13,735 nucleotides of DNA, taken from an uncultured Clostridia bacterium. Lineage in GTDB: Bacteria > Bacillota > Clostridia > TANB77 > CAG-508. The first letter of the stretch is position 1. Every line of letters starts with the position of its first letter. Where the stretch lies: the NCBI GenBank assembly GCA_944390505.1, contig CALXQF010000022.1, positions 1-13,735 on the forward strand, read 5' to 3'. The notes under the pieces were generated by a model that saw nothing but the letters and a program-made list of their open reading frames with translations, was not told the origin of the DNA and made no database searches. A program made the position numbers and the translations under genes. This document shows positions 1-6,976 of this stretch, piece after piece.

Positions 1-2052
1 GGGCTTTCAGATGAAACACTAAGAACATTAGGAGAAAGGCTTACCTATCTTCGTAATTTAGAAGAAAGAAAAAAAGAAGTACAAACCTCTATTGAAAATC
101 AAGGAAAGTTAACAGAAGAAATTATAGAAAGCTTAAGCAATGCAAAAACTTTAGCAGAAGTAGAAGATATTTATAGACCATATAAACAAAAAAAGAAAAC
201 AAGAGCAACTGTAGCAAAAGCAAAAGGGTTAGAACCGCTTGCTAATATCATTCTAGAACAAACAGAGAAAGAACCAATTGAAGAAATTGCAAAACAATAT
301 ATTAATATAGATAAGTTATCAGAAGAAGATAAGAAAAATAAAGATAAAGTTGTTGCAACTGCAGAAGATGCTATTCAAGGTGCTTTAGACATTATTGCAG
401 AAACAATTTCCGATAATCCAAAATACCGTAAACAAATTAAGAGAATTTGTTATAGAGAGGGCGTTATTTCCACAAAAGCAACCAAGCCAGAAGAAAAAAC
501 AGCATATCAAATGTATTATGACTTTAATGAAAAAGTAAATCATTTACCAAGCCACCGCATTTTAGCAATCAATCGTGGAGAAAAAGAAGAATATTTAAAA
601 GTAAAATTAGAAAAGCCAGAAGACAAAATATTGGATTTGATTGCAAGAGATATGATAAAAGGGAATACACAATTTACATCTATGTTACAGACTACCATTG
701 ATGATAGCTGGAAAAGACTGATAGAGCCTTCTATTGATAGAGAAATTCGTTCTGATTTAACAGAAAAAGCAGAAGAACAAGCCATTAAAGTATTTGGCAA
801 AAATGCAAAACCATTATTACTTGCACCACCTTTAAAAGGAATGACAGTAATGGGATTTGACCCAGCTTACCGTACTGGATGCAAAATTGCAGTAATTGAT
901 GAAACAGGGAAAGTATTAGCAACTACTACTGTATACCCAACAGAGCCACAAAATGATATAGAAGGTGCTAAAAAAGTATTAAAAGAATTGATAAAAAAAT
1001 ATGATATCGACATTATTGCAATTGGAAATGGTACTGCTTCTCGTGAGTCAGAAAGCTTTGTATCAGATATGCTAAAAGAATTAGATAAAAAGGTATATTA
1101 TGCAATTGTAAGTGAAGCGGGAGCATCAGTTTATTCTGCATCTAAACTTGCAACAGAAGAATATCCAGATATTAATGTATCTTTAAGAGGAGCTATTTCT
1201 ATTGCAAGAAGATTGCAAGACCCATTAGCAGAACTAGTAAAAATAGATCCAAAAGCAATTGGAGTAGGACAATACCAACATGATGTTGATCAAAATAAGT
1301 TAACGCAAAGTCTAACAGGTGTTGTAGAAGATGCTGTAAATGAAGTTGGAGTTGACGTAAATACAGCAACACCATCACTACTTTCTTATGTGGCAGGAAT
1401 TAATAAAACAATTGCAAACAATATTGTAAAATACCGTGATGAAAATGGAAAACTAAAAGAAAGAAAAGAATTACTAAAAGTAGCAAAATTGGGAAAAGCA
1501 GCATTTGAACAATGCGCAGGATTTATTAGAATTCCAGGAGGAAGTAACCCACTTGAAATTACAGCAGTTCACCCAGAAAGTTATGAAATTGCAGAAAACT
1601 TATTAAAGCAAATTGGTTATGATAAAAAAGATTTATTAGATAAAGATAAATTAAAAGAAATCAAATCCAAACTTGCTACAGTCAAAATAACAGAAACAGC
1701 AAGTAAGTTAAATGTAGGAGAAATGACATTAAAAGATATTATTGAAGAACTTTCCAAACCAGGTAGAGATCCAAGAGATGAAATGCCAAAACAAGTTTTA
1801 AGAGCAGATGTATTAAAATTTGAAGATTTAAAAGAAGGCATGGTATTAACAGGAACAGTTCGAAATGTAACAGATTTTGGAGCATTTGTCGACATTGGGG
1901 TAAAACATGATGGGTTAGTACATATTTCACAATTAAGTGAAAGTTTTGTGAAAAATCCATCTGATGTGGTTTCAGTAGGAGATATTGTAAAAGTAAAAGT
2001 CATTGGAATAGATGAAGAAAGACAAAAAGTACAATTAAGTATGAAGATTTAA
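1..2052 (+). CDS. tex: Tex family transcription accessory / S1 RNA-binding protein (5' truncated by window)
   Basis: The frame is open from base 1 to the TAA at 2050-2052 (683 visible residues), so the Met at 511 is internal. The family is usually a little over 700 residues, so only a few dozen N-terminal residues are outside. Seen: the Tex N-terminal helical region (GLSDETLRTLGERLTYLRN at bases 1-57; VEDIYRPYK near 160-186), a YqgF/RNase H-like domain starting about base 838 (GMTVMGFDPAYRTGCK), the helix-hairpin-helix region about 1320-1560 (TPSLLSYVAGINKTIANNIV, CAGFIRIPGG), and a C-terminal S1 domain about 1825-2046 (GTVRNVTDFGAFVDIGVKHDGLVHISQL). Tex is a cytoplasmic nucleic-acid-binding protein linked to transcription and RNA metabolism; its exact reaction is not settled. 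It is intact where visible and followed by its own terminator. Very confident family call. Confidence 0.96.
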   Translation, partial: GLSDETLRTLGERLTYLRNLEERKKEVQTSIENQGKLTEEIIESLSNAKTLAEVEDIYRPYKQKKKTRATVAKAKGLEPLANIILEQTEKEPIEEIAKQYINIDKLSEEDKKNKDKVVATAEDAIQGALDIIAETISDNPKYRKQIKRICYREGVISTKATKPEEKTAYQMYYDFNEKVNHLPSHRILAINRGEKEEYLKVKLEKPEDKILDLIARDMIKGNTQFTSMLQTTIDDSWKRLIEPSIDREIRSDLTEKAEEQAIKVFGKNAKPLLLAPPLKGMTVMGFDPAYRTGCKIAVIDETGKVLATTTVYPTEPQNDIEGAKKVLKELIKKYDIDIIAIGNGTASRESESFVSDMLKELDKKVYYAIVSEAGASVYSASKLATEEYPDINVSLRGAISIARRLQDPLAELVKIDPKAIGVGQYQHDVDQNKLTQSLTGVVEDAVNEVGVDVNTATPSLLSYVAGINKTIANNIVKYRDENGKLKERKELLKVAKLGKAAFEQCAGFIRIPGGSNPLEITAVHPESYEIAENLLKQIGYDKKDLLDKDKLKEIKSKLATVKITETASKLNVGEMTLKDIIEELSKPGRDPRDEMPKQVLRADVLKFEDLKEGMVLTGTVRNVTDFGAFVDIGVKHDGLVHISQLSESFVKNPSDVVSVGDIVKVKVIGIDEERQKVQLSMKI

Positions 2053-2058
2053 AAAAGA

Positions 2059-2089
2059 GCCAAAGGGGTGCGTCTCCTTTGGCATTTTT
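2059..2089 (+). terminator. Intrinsic terminator of tex
   Basis: An 8-bp perfect stem, GCCAAAGG (2059-2066) with CCTTTGGC (2076-2083), closes a 9-nt loop and is followed by ATTTTTC (2084-2090). It starts 7 nt after the tex stop codon. It also shows that an upstream ATG at 2079, in frame with the next gene, lies inside the terminator and is not that gene's start. Confidence 0.9.
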
Positions 2090-2126
2090 CTATTCAAATA
2101 TAAAAATAAAGAAAGAGAGTGATATT

Positions 2127-2396
2127 ATGCAAAATGAATTAAAAGAAAAAATATTAGAGGAACTAAAAAAACATGAAAAAAAGCAAAATACAATAAAACA
2201 AACTGGTTTTATTTCAAACCAGTTTTATATTAATTCACTAACATATCAATTAAAAATTGACACATTAACGATAAAAGACGAAAAAGAAAAAATATATGTA
2301 TGCATAAACTTAAATCAAGTATATAAAGTAGATATACATGAAAATAATATACAAATATATTTAGACAATGACACTCAAATTTTCATAAAAATATAA
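2127..2396 (+). CDS. Small hypothetical protein, 89 aa
   Basis: I do not recognise this family. The start is set at ATG 2127 (MQNELKEKI) because the only upstream in-frame ATG, at 2079, sits in the tex terminator; the ribosome site is weak (AAAGAGAG at 2112-2119). The protein starts with a charged, Lys/Glu-rich stretch likely to form a helix or coiled coil (residues 1-25). It then becomes alternating hydrophobic/polar, as expected for several beta strands (LTYQLKIDTLTIKD, KIYVCINLNQVYKVDI, IQIYLDNDTQIFIKI). No signal peptide or membrane segment is seen. It converges with the minus-strand gene at 2398 with one base between the stops. A perfect 10-bp hairpin lies inside the coding sequence at 2200-2225. 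Confidence 0.65.
   Translation: MQNELKEKILEELKKHEKKQNTIKQTGFISNQFYINSLTYQLKIDTLTIKDEKEKIYVCINLNQVYKVDIHENNIQIYLDNDTQIFIKI
2200..2225 (+). repeat. Perfect 10-bp intragenic hairpin
   Basis: AAACTGGTTT (2200-2209) and AAACCAGTTT (2216-2225) are exact reverse complements around a 6-nt loop, followed by T and TATATT. Translated in frame it encodes part of KQTGFISNQFY, so it lies within a coding region. It looks like a terminator or attenuator stem but has only a weak T tract. Confidence 0.6.
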
Positions 2397-2417
2397 ATCA
2401 TAAGTTCCTATGATTTT
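2395..2417. terminator. Possible weak bidirectional terminator between convergent genes
   Basis: An 8-bp perfect stem, AAATCATA (2395-2402) with TATGATTT (2409-2416), has a 6-nt loop and a T either side of the arm (TTTT at 2414-2417). It spans the stop codons of the two convergent genes at 2396 and 2398. Its AT-rich stem makes it weak; the position is what supports the call. Confidence 0.4.
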
Positions 2418-2601
2418 GTAAACGAATTTTATCTTCTTCATCTAAATTTTCTAAACTAAATTCAATTAAGGTAATAATAGTTTTATTAAAAGATAAATTT
2501 TTGAGATTAGCTAAATTTTGTACATCATCTACAATATTTTCAGGCAGACGTAAAGTTTTACTTACTCCACTATGATTTTTCGGTATTTTTAGTGTATTCA
2601 T
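2398..2601 (-). CDS. Small ribbon-helix-helix-like protein, 67 aa
   Basis: The start is supported by AGGAGG on the minus strand (2608-2613), 6 nt before the ATG at 2601-2599. The pattern fits a ribbon-helix-helix (Arc/MetJ/CopG-like) DNA-binding fold: a short strand (SKTLRLPE, about residues 14-21), helix (NIVDDVQNLANLKN), turn (LSF, N) and second helix (KTIITLIEFSLENL, about 40-53). Such small proteins are usually dimeric repressors, antitoxins or plasmid-type regulators. No toxin-like partner lies next to it: the 3' neighbour converges and the 5' flank is non-coding. Fold assignment is by eye; function unknown. Confidence 0.7.
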   Translation of the reverse strand: MNTLKIPKNHSGVSKTLRLPENIVDDVQNLANLKNLSFNKTIITLIEFSLENLDEEDKIRLQNHRNL

Positions 2602-2739
2602 AATAAACCTCCTGCGACTATTTTACACTTAAAATATTATCAAATATGCACCTAAAAATACTTGCAAACAAATGTCGTTAATGATAGAATTTTAACAAGT
2701 AATATTAAGTTAAAAATATACTTATTGCACAACTAATTT

Positions 2740-2752
2740 TACCATTATGGTA
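2740..2752. repeat. Short perfect palindrome, possible operator
   Basis: TACCAT (2740-2745) and ATGGTA (2747-2752) flank one T. It lies 11 nt upstream of a strong Shine-Dalgarno (2764-2771) in the 276-nt stretch between the minus-strand start at 2601 and the prepilin-like gene. A weak promoter (TTAACA at 2692-2697, 19-nt spacer, TATACT at 2717-2722) is just upstream. Nothing else in this intergenic stretch is convincing. Confidence 0.25.
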
Positions 2753-2763
2753 TGAAGAAAAAT

Positions 2764-2787
2764 AAGGAGGGATAAAATATGCCGTAA
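2764..2787 (+). other. Strong ribosome site followed by a two-codon ORF
   Basis: AAGGAGGG (2764-2771) precedes ATG at 2779-2781 by 7 nt, an ideal start site, but the frame reads Met-Pro-stop (TAA 2785-2787). The same frame runs, through several further stops, into the TTG-started prepilin-like gene at 2878. It could be a leader minigene or the ruined start of a former gene. Confidence 0.35.
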
Positions 2788-2877
2788 ACAAAAGAAAAAA
2801 ATGTAATAAAAAAATGAAAAAAGTAAGCATAAAAAAGAAAGACAGAACAGTGAGAAACAAGCAAAGGAGGAAGAAGA

Positions 2878-3252
2878 TTGAAAAGCAAAGAAAAGAAACA
2901 AAAGGTAATAGTAGAAAGAGGCAATATAAATCAACTACTAATGCAACAAAGTAAAACAAACGGAATTACTCTAATAGCCCTAGTAGTGACCCTAGTGGTA
3001 TTGCTCATTTTGGCAGGAATAACAATAAGCACTGTATTTAGTGAAAATGGACTAATTCAAAAAGTGCAACAAGCAAAAGACGCACAGTTAATTGCAATGT
3101 ACCAAGATAGAATAGAAATAGTATGTTTAAATTGGTCATTGGATAAAGCTATGAATGATACAATAGGAATAGATAACCTATGGGAAAGAATGAAAGATGC
3201 GGGAATCATTTTAGATATAGAAAGATCAAAAATTTTTTTCAAGTATAGATAA
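2878..3252 (+). CDS. Prepilin-like protein with type IV pilin N-terminus; chimeric, probably broken 3' end
   Basis: A TTG start at 2878 is chosen because AAAGGAGG (2863-2870) lies 7 nt upstream; the later in-frame ATG at 2941 has no ribosome site, although it would leave a more usual short leader. Seen: a basic leader of 29 residues, the prepilin-peptidase-type junction NG-ITLIALV, then one hydrophobic helix (about 30-50: ITLIALVVTLVVLLILAGITI) and the SENGLIQKVQQAKDAQ stretch common in clostridial pseudopilins. Position +5 is Ala, not the usual Glu. Such proteins are processed by a prepilin peptidase and held in the membrane; no assembly gene is nearby. After WERMKDAGI (about 3204) the sequence changes into LDIE, the start of reverse-transcriptase motif A, then stops at 3250-3252. 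At 124 residues it is probably a truncated pilin joined to a retroelement relic. Confidence 0.6.
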   Translation: MKSKEKKQKVIVERGNINQLLMQQSKTNGITLIALVVTLVVLLILAGITISTVFSENGLIQKVQQAKDAQLIAMYQDRIEIVCLNWSLDKAMNDTIGIDNLWERMKDAGIILDIERSKIFFKYR

Positions 3253-3725
3253 AGAAATATTAAAAAGAAAAGTTGCTACTAGAATAAAAGAAAAAGATTC
3301 CTTAAAAATAGTATTTGATATAATAGATAGCCAAGAAAAAGGTTTAAGCATACGGATGTATGACAAGTCAAGTATTAGCTATCTATTTTTTAAATGATTT
3401 AGACCATTATATTAAGGAAAATTTAAAAATACAGTACTATATAAGGTATCAAGATAATTTTTGCCTTTTTCATGAGTCAAAAGAATATTTGAAATACTGC
3501 TTAGATAAGATTAGCAGTTTTTTAGGTAAGAATAACTTAAAATTAAATGCAAAAACAAGATTATATAATATGAATAATAAATATATATTTTTAGGAAAAA
3601 CAATAAAATTGAAAATGGGAAATTATAGGGATAAATATAAAAAGATGAAACTTAAAAATGTACAATATAATGGAAAACTAATTTCGCTATATTCATATAT
3701 TTGCAGTATGAAAAGAATCATATAA
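3211..3725 (+). pseudogene. Reverse transcriptase relic, frameshifted and 5' truncated
   Basis: Three frames read in series give one RNA-directed DNA polymerase segment. Motif A starts in frame 1 (LDIE, 3211-3222) and continues in frame 2 (KFFSSIDKEIL from 3230, then SLKIVFDIIDSQEKGLSI). A second one-base gain near 3352-3357 moves to frame 3, where MTSQVLAIYFLNDLDHYIKE (from 3360) matches the conserved (G)N-x-TSQ motif B region. Motif C, normally YxDD, reads YIRYQDNF, so a catalytic Asp is Asn. Downstream HESKEYLKYCLDKI, LNAKTRLYNM and FLGKTIKLK match the thumb-side part of bacterial RTs; it stops at 3723-3725. The N-terminal motifs are missing and replaced by the prepilin-like sequence. No intron structure or template/variable repeats were recognised, so the source (diversity-generating element, group II intron or other RT) stays open. 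The part from 3360 alone would encode 121 residues. Confidence 0.8.
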
Positions 3726-3754
3726 GACAGGTATCATGCTTGAGGTTTAGTTGT

Positions 3755-3912
3755 TTATTCCGCTAATTTGAGTTCATCATACGTACCTTGATAATAATAA
3801 TCTAAAACGCAGAGAATTAGTCTTTGTCTTAGATTATTATTTAATCCAATAGTAGCTATATAACTTTTTCCAGTATCACTTAAGCAGGAAAATCCTCTTG
3901 AATTTTTTGTAT
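3755..3912 (-). pseudogene. Unassigned minus-strand open frame, possible gene fragment
   Basis: On the minus strand a frame without ATG is open for about 52 codons, ending at TAA (3757-3755). Its last part (SDTGKSYIATIGLNNNLRQ, RLILCVLDYYYQGTYDELKLAE) looks protein-like in composition, with no low-complexity bias beyond the Asn and Tyr triplets. Its upstream part overlaps the 3' end of the HD-GYP gene in another frame and no start codon or ribosome site is seen. If real, it is a C-terminal remnant of a lost gene. I do not recognise the family, and chance openness is quite possible. Confidence 0.22.
3793..3841. repeat. 13-bp perfect inverted repeat after the RT relic
   Basis: AATAATAATCTAA (3793-3805) and TTAGATTATTATT (3829-3841) are exact reverse complements separated by 23 nt; inner bases can add a few pairs. 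It lies in the 154-nt gap between the RT relic and the HD-GYP stop codon. There is no T run on either side, so it is not a standard terminator. Confidence 0.55.
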
Positions 3913-4935
3913 CTCGTCATAATGATTATTTAAAATATCTAAAAATACTTTTGCAATTTCTGGATCAAATTGAGTACCAGAGCATTTTTCAATTTCTGCT
4001 TTCACATCTTCAATTGGAATAGCATTACGATAAGTTCTTTTAGAAGTCATAGCATCAAAGGTATCTACAACAGCTGTAATTCTAGCTAAATAAGGAATTT
4101 CTTCACCTTTTAATTGAGAAGGATAACCCTTGCCATCATATCTTTCATGGTGATGTTTTACAATTGGTATAATATCTTGAAAAATTGCTGCATTACATAA
4201 AATATGAGCCCCAATAGAAGGATGATTTTTAATTTCAGAATACTCATCATCTGTTAATTTTGCTTGTTTTAGTAAAATGCTATCTGGAATACCAATTTTT
4301 CCAATGTCGTGGAATAATCCACCAACTTCTAAAGTCCTTAAATCTGTTTCAGAAAGTCCTAAATATTTACCTAATACAACAGCAAAAGCAGAAACTCTGT
4401 CTGAATGACCTCTTGTGTACGGATCCTTTGCTTCAACCGTATAACGAAGTGTTTGAATACTATCTAAATAAGCTCTTTCTAATTTTTCATAAGTTTTAGA
4501 AAGTTCTTCATTAATTCTTTTAATTTCATTCATTTGTTCAATGGATTTAATTCCAGATTCAATCAAAAGCAATAATTGATCAAACTTATCACTTTTTTCA
4601 CAATAACCTTGAATATCTAATTTACGAATTGTTTCTAAAGGGGGAGCTAGGTTTTTATGACCTGTTAATAATAAGATATATAATTCTTTATTGAATTTAC
4701 GAATTTCTTCAACTACTTTATCTCCATGAATAGGAGTCATAATAAAGTCTAAAATCATGAGATCAAAATGTTCATTTTTTACTCTTTCAATTGCTTCCAT
4801 AGGGTCAGTAACGCCTGTAAAATCATATCCAGACCTTTTTAAAAAGATGGATAGAGAATCTACGATGCCTTCTTCATCATCAACAGCAATAATTTTATAA
4901 CCTGTACTACTTGCATTTTGTATATTTTTTCTCAT
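3880..4935 (-). CDS. Response regulator with HD-GYP output (RpfG-type c-di-GMP phosphodiesterase)
   Basis: ATG at 4935 is preferred over the in-frame GTG at 4944 because GAGGTGA, which contains that GTG, is the likely Shine-Dalgarno; this gives 351 residues. Numbered from the GTG (subtract 3 for the ATG): REC domain about 16-132 with acidic pair D22/D23, phospho-acceptor D66 (LMILDF), T94 and K117; a coiled-coil linker about 134-160 (IEQMNEIKRINEELSKTYEKLE); HD-GYP domain about 162-345 with H180, H212/D213 (FHDIGKIGIPD), H241 and HHERYDGKGYP (265-275), all intact. HD-GYP proteins hydrolyse cyclic di-GMP, using a di- or tri-metal centre; phosphorylation of D66 should control this. It is cytoplasmic. 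The histidine kinase gene 235 nt upstream on the same strand is the likely partner. It has its own promoter (4990-5017). Confidence 0.95.
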   Translation of the reverse strand: MRKNIQNASSTGYKIIAVDDEEGIVDSLSIFLKRSGYDFTGVTDPMEAIERVKNEHFDLMILDFIMTPIHGDKVVEEIRKFNKELYILLLTGHKNLAPPLETIRKLDIQGYCEKSDKFDQLLLLIESGIKSIEQMNEIKRINEELSKTYEKLERAYLDSIQTLRYTVEAKDPYTRGHSDRVSAFAVVLGKYLGLSETDLRTLEVGGLFHDIGKIGIPDSILLKQAKLTDDEYSEIKNHPSIGAHILCNAAIFQDIIPIVKHHHERYDGKGYPSQLKGEEIPYLARITAVVDTFDAMTSKRTYRNAIPIEDVKAEIEKCSGTQFDPEIAKVFLDILNNHYDEIQKIQEDFPA

Positions 4936-4989
4936 AAACTTCACCTCGTATTTTTATATCCATAAAAGCTTATCCAAGATGACAAAATC

Positions 4990-5017
4990 ATTATAACATA
5001 ATTTGTCGAAATGTACA
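4990..5017 (-). promoter_or_regulatory. Extended -10 promoter for the HD-GYP regulator
   Basis: On the minus strand, TATAAT (4995-4990) is directly preceded by TGT (4998-4996), a TGn extended -10. A 4/6 -35 match, TGTACA (5017-5012), sits 16 nt upstream of the -10. It lies downstream of the kinase terminator and 55 nt before the ATG at 4935, which fits separate transcription of the regulator. Confidence 0.6.
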
Positions 5018-5038
5018 GTATTTTTTGTAAAAAATGGT

Positions 5039-5076
5039 AAAAAAATTATGCTTAACTCTAGAGTTTAAGCATAATT
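5039..5076 (-). terminator. Palindromic intrinsic terminator after the kinase gene
   Basis: A 12-bp perfect stem, AATTATGCTTAA (5044-5055) with TTAAGCATAATT (5065-5076), encloses CTCTAGAGT, itself mostly palindromic. On the minus strand it is followed by a run of seven T (complement of A 5039-5045). There is no T run on the plus side. It lies about 95 nt after the kinase stop and would end the NRPS-kinase transcript. Confidence 0.82.
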
Positions 5077-5170
5077 GAATGAGTAAAACAAACTTTTCTT
5101 TATATAGTGAATCATAAAAAAATAATTTTATTAATATAGGTAATAACAAATATTGTGTAAAAGTAAATTC

Positions 5171-6976
5171 CTATTTTGGTAGAATAATATGAAAAACTGT
5201 ACCTTTTCCTTTTGATGTTTCAAATGTAATAGTTCCATTAAAATGTGCACGTATTGTAGAATAAGACATAAACAATCCAAGTCCGGTTCCATTTTTTCCT
5301 TTAGTAGTAATCATTTCTTTAAATAGCTTACTTTGTACTTCTTCTGGTAAGCCATCTGCATAATCTTGTATAGAAATAATAATTTGATTATTCTGTTCTT
5401 CAAGAGTAAGATCAATGGATTTACCTGCTTGACCATGGTAAGCTTGAATACTATTTGAAATCATATTGTTAATAACTTGCACTAAACTATTAATATTTCC
5501 TTTTAAAATAGTATGTTCATCTGTTTTCATCGAAACATTTAATGTTACTAAAGCATTTTTCAATTCATGTTTCATTAAAATATCTACACGTTTTACTAAT
5601 TCATCTAATGTAAATGAAACAGCTTGTTCTTCAGATAATGTAACAGCTTGTCCTTTTACAGCGGTAATAACATCTGACATATATTCTATATATGATCTTA
5701 TTTTTTCAATCCATTCTTTCATATCATTTGCAATAGCATGATGGTCATCTACTGTTACTTCAGGGTCACCAACTGATACCTCATATTCTTTTACTAAGTC
5801 ATCTAATCCTTCAGCTGCACCAGAAATGGACATAATAGGTGTTTTTAAGTTGTGAGCAATTCCACCAATTAATTGTCCAAGGGAAGCTAAACGTTCTCTT
5901 TCCATTAAAATATTTTGATTGTTTTGAATGGTTTGCATATCAAGCATATGTTGTGTAGTATCTTTAAATAGGATAAGAGTACCTAAATAGGTTTTATCAT
6001 TATGAATACTATTAATTTCAATATTAAAATATTTGGCTTTATCTCTTAATTTTTTTTCAAAATGATAAGTTTCATCACTTGTTTTTACTTTTTCAAGACA
6101 ATCTTTAACATCTGACATATCAAAATTAAAAAAGTTATCCTTTTCTATCAATTGAACAATATTTTCATTACGAATATCAGTTGCTTTAAATCCAAACATA
6201 TCTAGACAAGTTTTATTAAAATCAATAATAGTATTATTTTCATTTAATACTAGATAACCATCAGACATGCGGTCAACAATTCTTTGGAGTGCAATTGGTG
6301 TTACTTTCATAAAATCAAATTTAAAAATAGCTAAAGCAAAAAGAAGAACCATGAAAGTAAAAGAAATTGGAGTAGAATAAGTTGTCATTGGAATAATCTG
6401 TAAAGTACCTAGTAAATTAATCACAACAGGTATTAAAGTACTAATAATGATAAGAATTGACTGTTTAGAGAAAAAACCGGAATTCTTAATAGAGTACTTT
6501 AAAAAGTAAATAATACCAATAATAAATAGAGCATATGTATAAACAGAATGTACAATAAAGTAATCACCATATACCATTTGATCAATATGAGGTGAATAGT
6601 GCTTAAAAATCAAATGATGATATTCATTCGTAAATGAAATGATAGCAGTAGTAAAAGGAATAATTAATAACAGAAAATGATACCATCTAATAGTAAGTTT
6701 GGTTTTTGCAAAGATAATACCTACTGCTAAAAATGCAATTGGAGAGAACCATACTCCAATACCCGCAAATTTTTCAAAAAGAAAAGGATCAATATTGGTA
6801 TTTTGGAATAAAATTTGTAAAATAGATCCAAATGTCCAAATAAACATAAATACTAATAGGCAAATAAAAGCTTGTCTTAATTGACTTTTTTCTCTTTGTT
6901 TTAATAGCATTGAGATCATCAGAATAATGAGAATATCTGAAATAACCATTGCTAATAGTGAACCTAAATTTTCCAT
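5171..6976 (-). CDS. Sensor histidine kinase with 7TM N-terminus and PAS domain
   Basis: 601 residues from ATG 6976. Seven hydrophobic segments are seen at about 6-26, 36-57, 77-91, 97-115, 139-160, 172-194 and 203-221; with the FTNEYHHLIF loop this resembles the HisKA_7TM type of membrane sensor. A PAS domain follows (about 229-345: IVDRMSDGYLVLNENNTIIDF). The catalytic core has H-box H375 (IGGIAHNLKTPIMS), N-box N508 (NNMISNSIQAY), a G1 box read as QDYADGLPEE (D538; the Gly at 540 is Ala), F box (LFKEMITTKG) and G2 box GTGLGLF. It should autophosphorylate on H375 and pass phosphate to a response regulator, most likely the REC-HD-GYP protein next door. A charged stretch between H- and N-boxes (DPEVTVDDHHAIANDMKEWI) is a family trait I associate with clostridial kinases of this kind. 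The start is 8 nt after the NRPS stop, so translation is probably coupled. The ligand is unknown. Confidence 0.94.
   Translation of the reverse strand: MENLGSLLAMVISDILIILMISMLLKQREKSQLRQAFICLLVFMFIWTFGSILQILFQNTNIDPFLFEKFAGIGVWFSPIAFLAVGIIFAKTKLTIRWYHFLLLIIPFTTAIISFTNEYHHLIFKHYSPHIDQMVYGDYFIVHSVYTYALFIIGIIYFLKYSIKNSGFFSKQSILIIISTLIPVVINLLGTLQIIPMTTYSTPISFTFMVLLFALAIFKFDFMKVTPIALQRIVDRMSDGYLVLNENNTIIDFNKTCLDMFGFKATDIRNENIVQLIEKDNFFNFDMSDVKDCLEKVKTSDETYHFEKKLRDKAKYFNIEINSIHNDKTYLGTLILFKDTTQHMLDMQTIQNNQNILMERERLASLGQLIGGIAHNLKTPIMSISGAAEGLDDLVKEYEVSVGDPEVTVDDHHAIANDMKEWIEKIRSYIEYMSDVITAVKGQAVTLSEEQAVSFTLDELVKRVDILMKHELKNALVTLNVSMKTDEHTILKGNINSLVQVINNMISNSIQAYHGQAGKSIDLTLEEQNNQIIISIQDYADGLPEEVQSKLFKEMITTKGKNGTGLGLFMSYSTIRAHFNGTITFETSKGKGTVFHIILPK

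Noticed and set aside
511..2052. Tex starting at the Met at 511
   Set aside because: The same frame is open to base 1 and the upstream translation is clear Tex N-terminal sequence; the Met is internal.
2079..2126. Longer N-terminus of the small gene from ATG 2079
   Set aside because: It overlaps the right arm of the tex terminator and has no ribosome site.
2705..2959. Minus-strand hydrophobic ORFs (2705-2959 and 2722-2934)
   Set aside because: Their Phe/Leu-rich translation is the complement of the A/G-rich plus strand; no credible start site or protein pattern.
3059..3252. Programmed frameshift producing a pilin-RT fusion
   Set aside because: A second frameshift and the altered YxDD motif point to decay instead of recoding.
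3211..3725. Diversity-generating retroelement with template and variable repeats
   Set aside because: I saw no near-identical repeat pair or variable-protein target gene in the window, and the RT is inactive; only the RT similarity is supported.
3793..3841. Intrinsic terminator for the HD-GYP gene
   Set aside because: The loop is long (23 nt) and neither strand has a T run after the stem.
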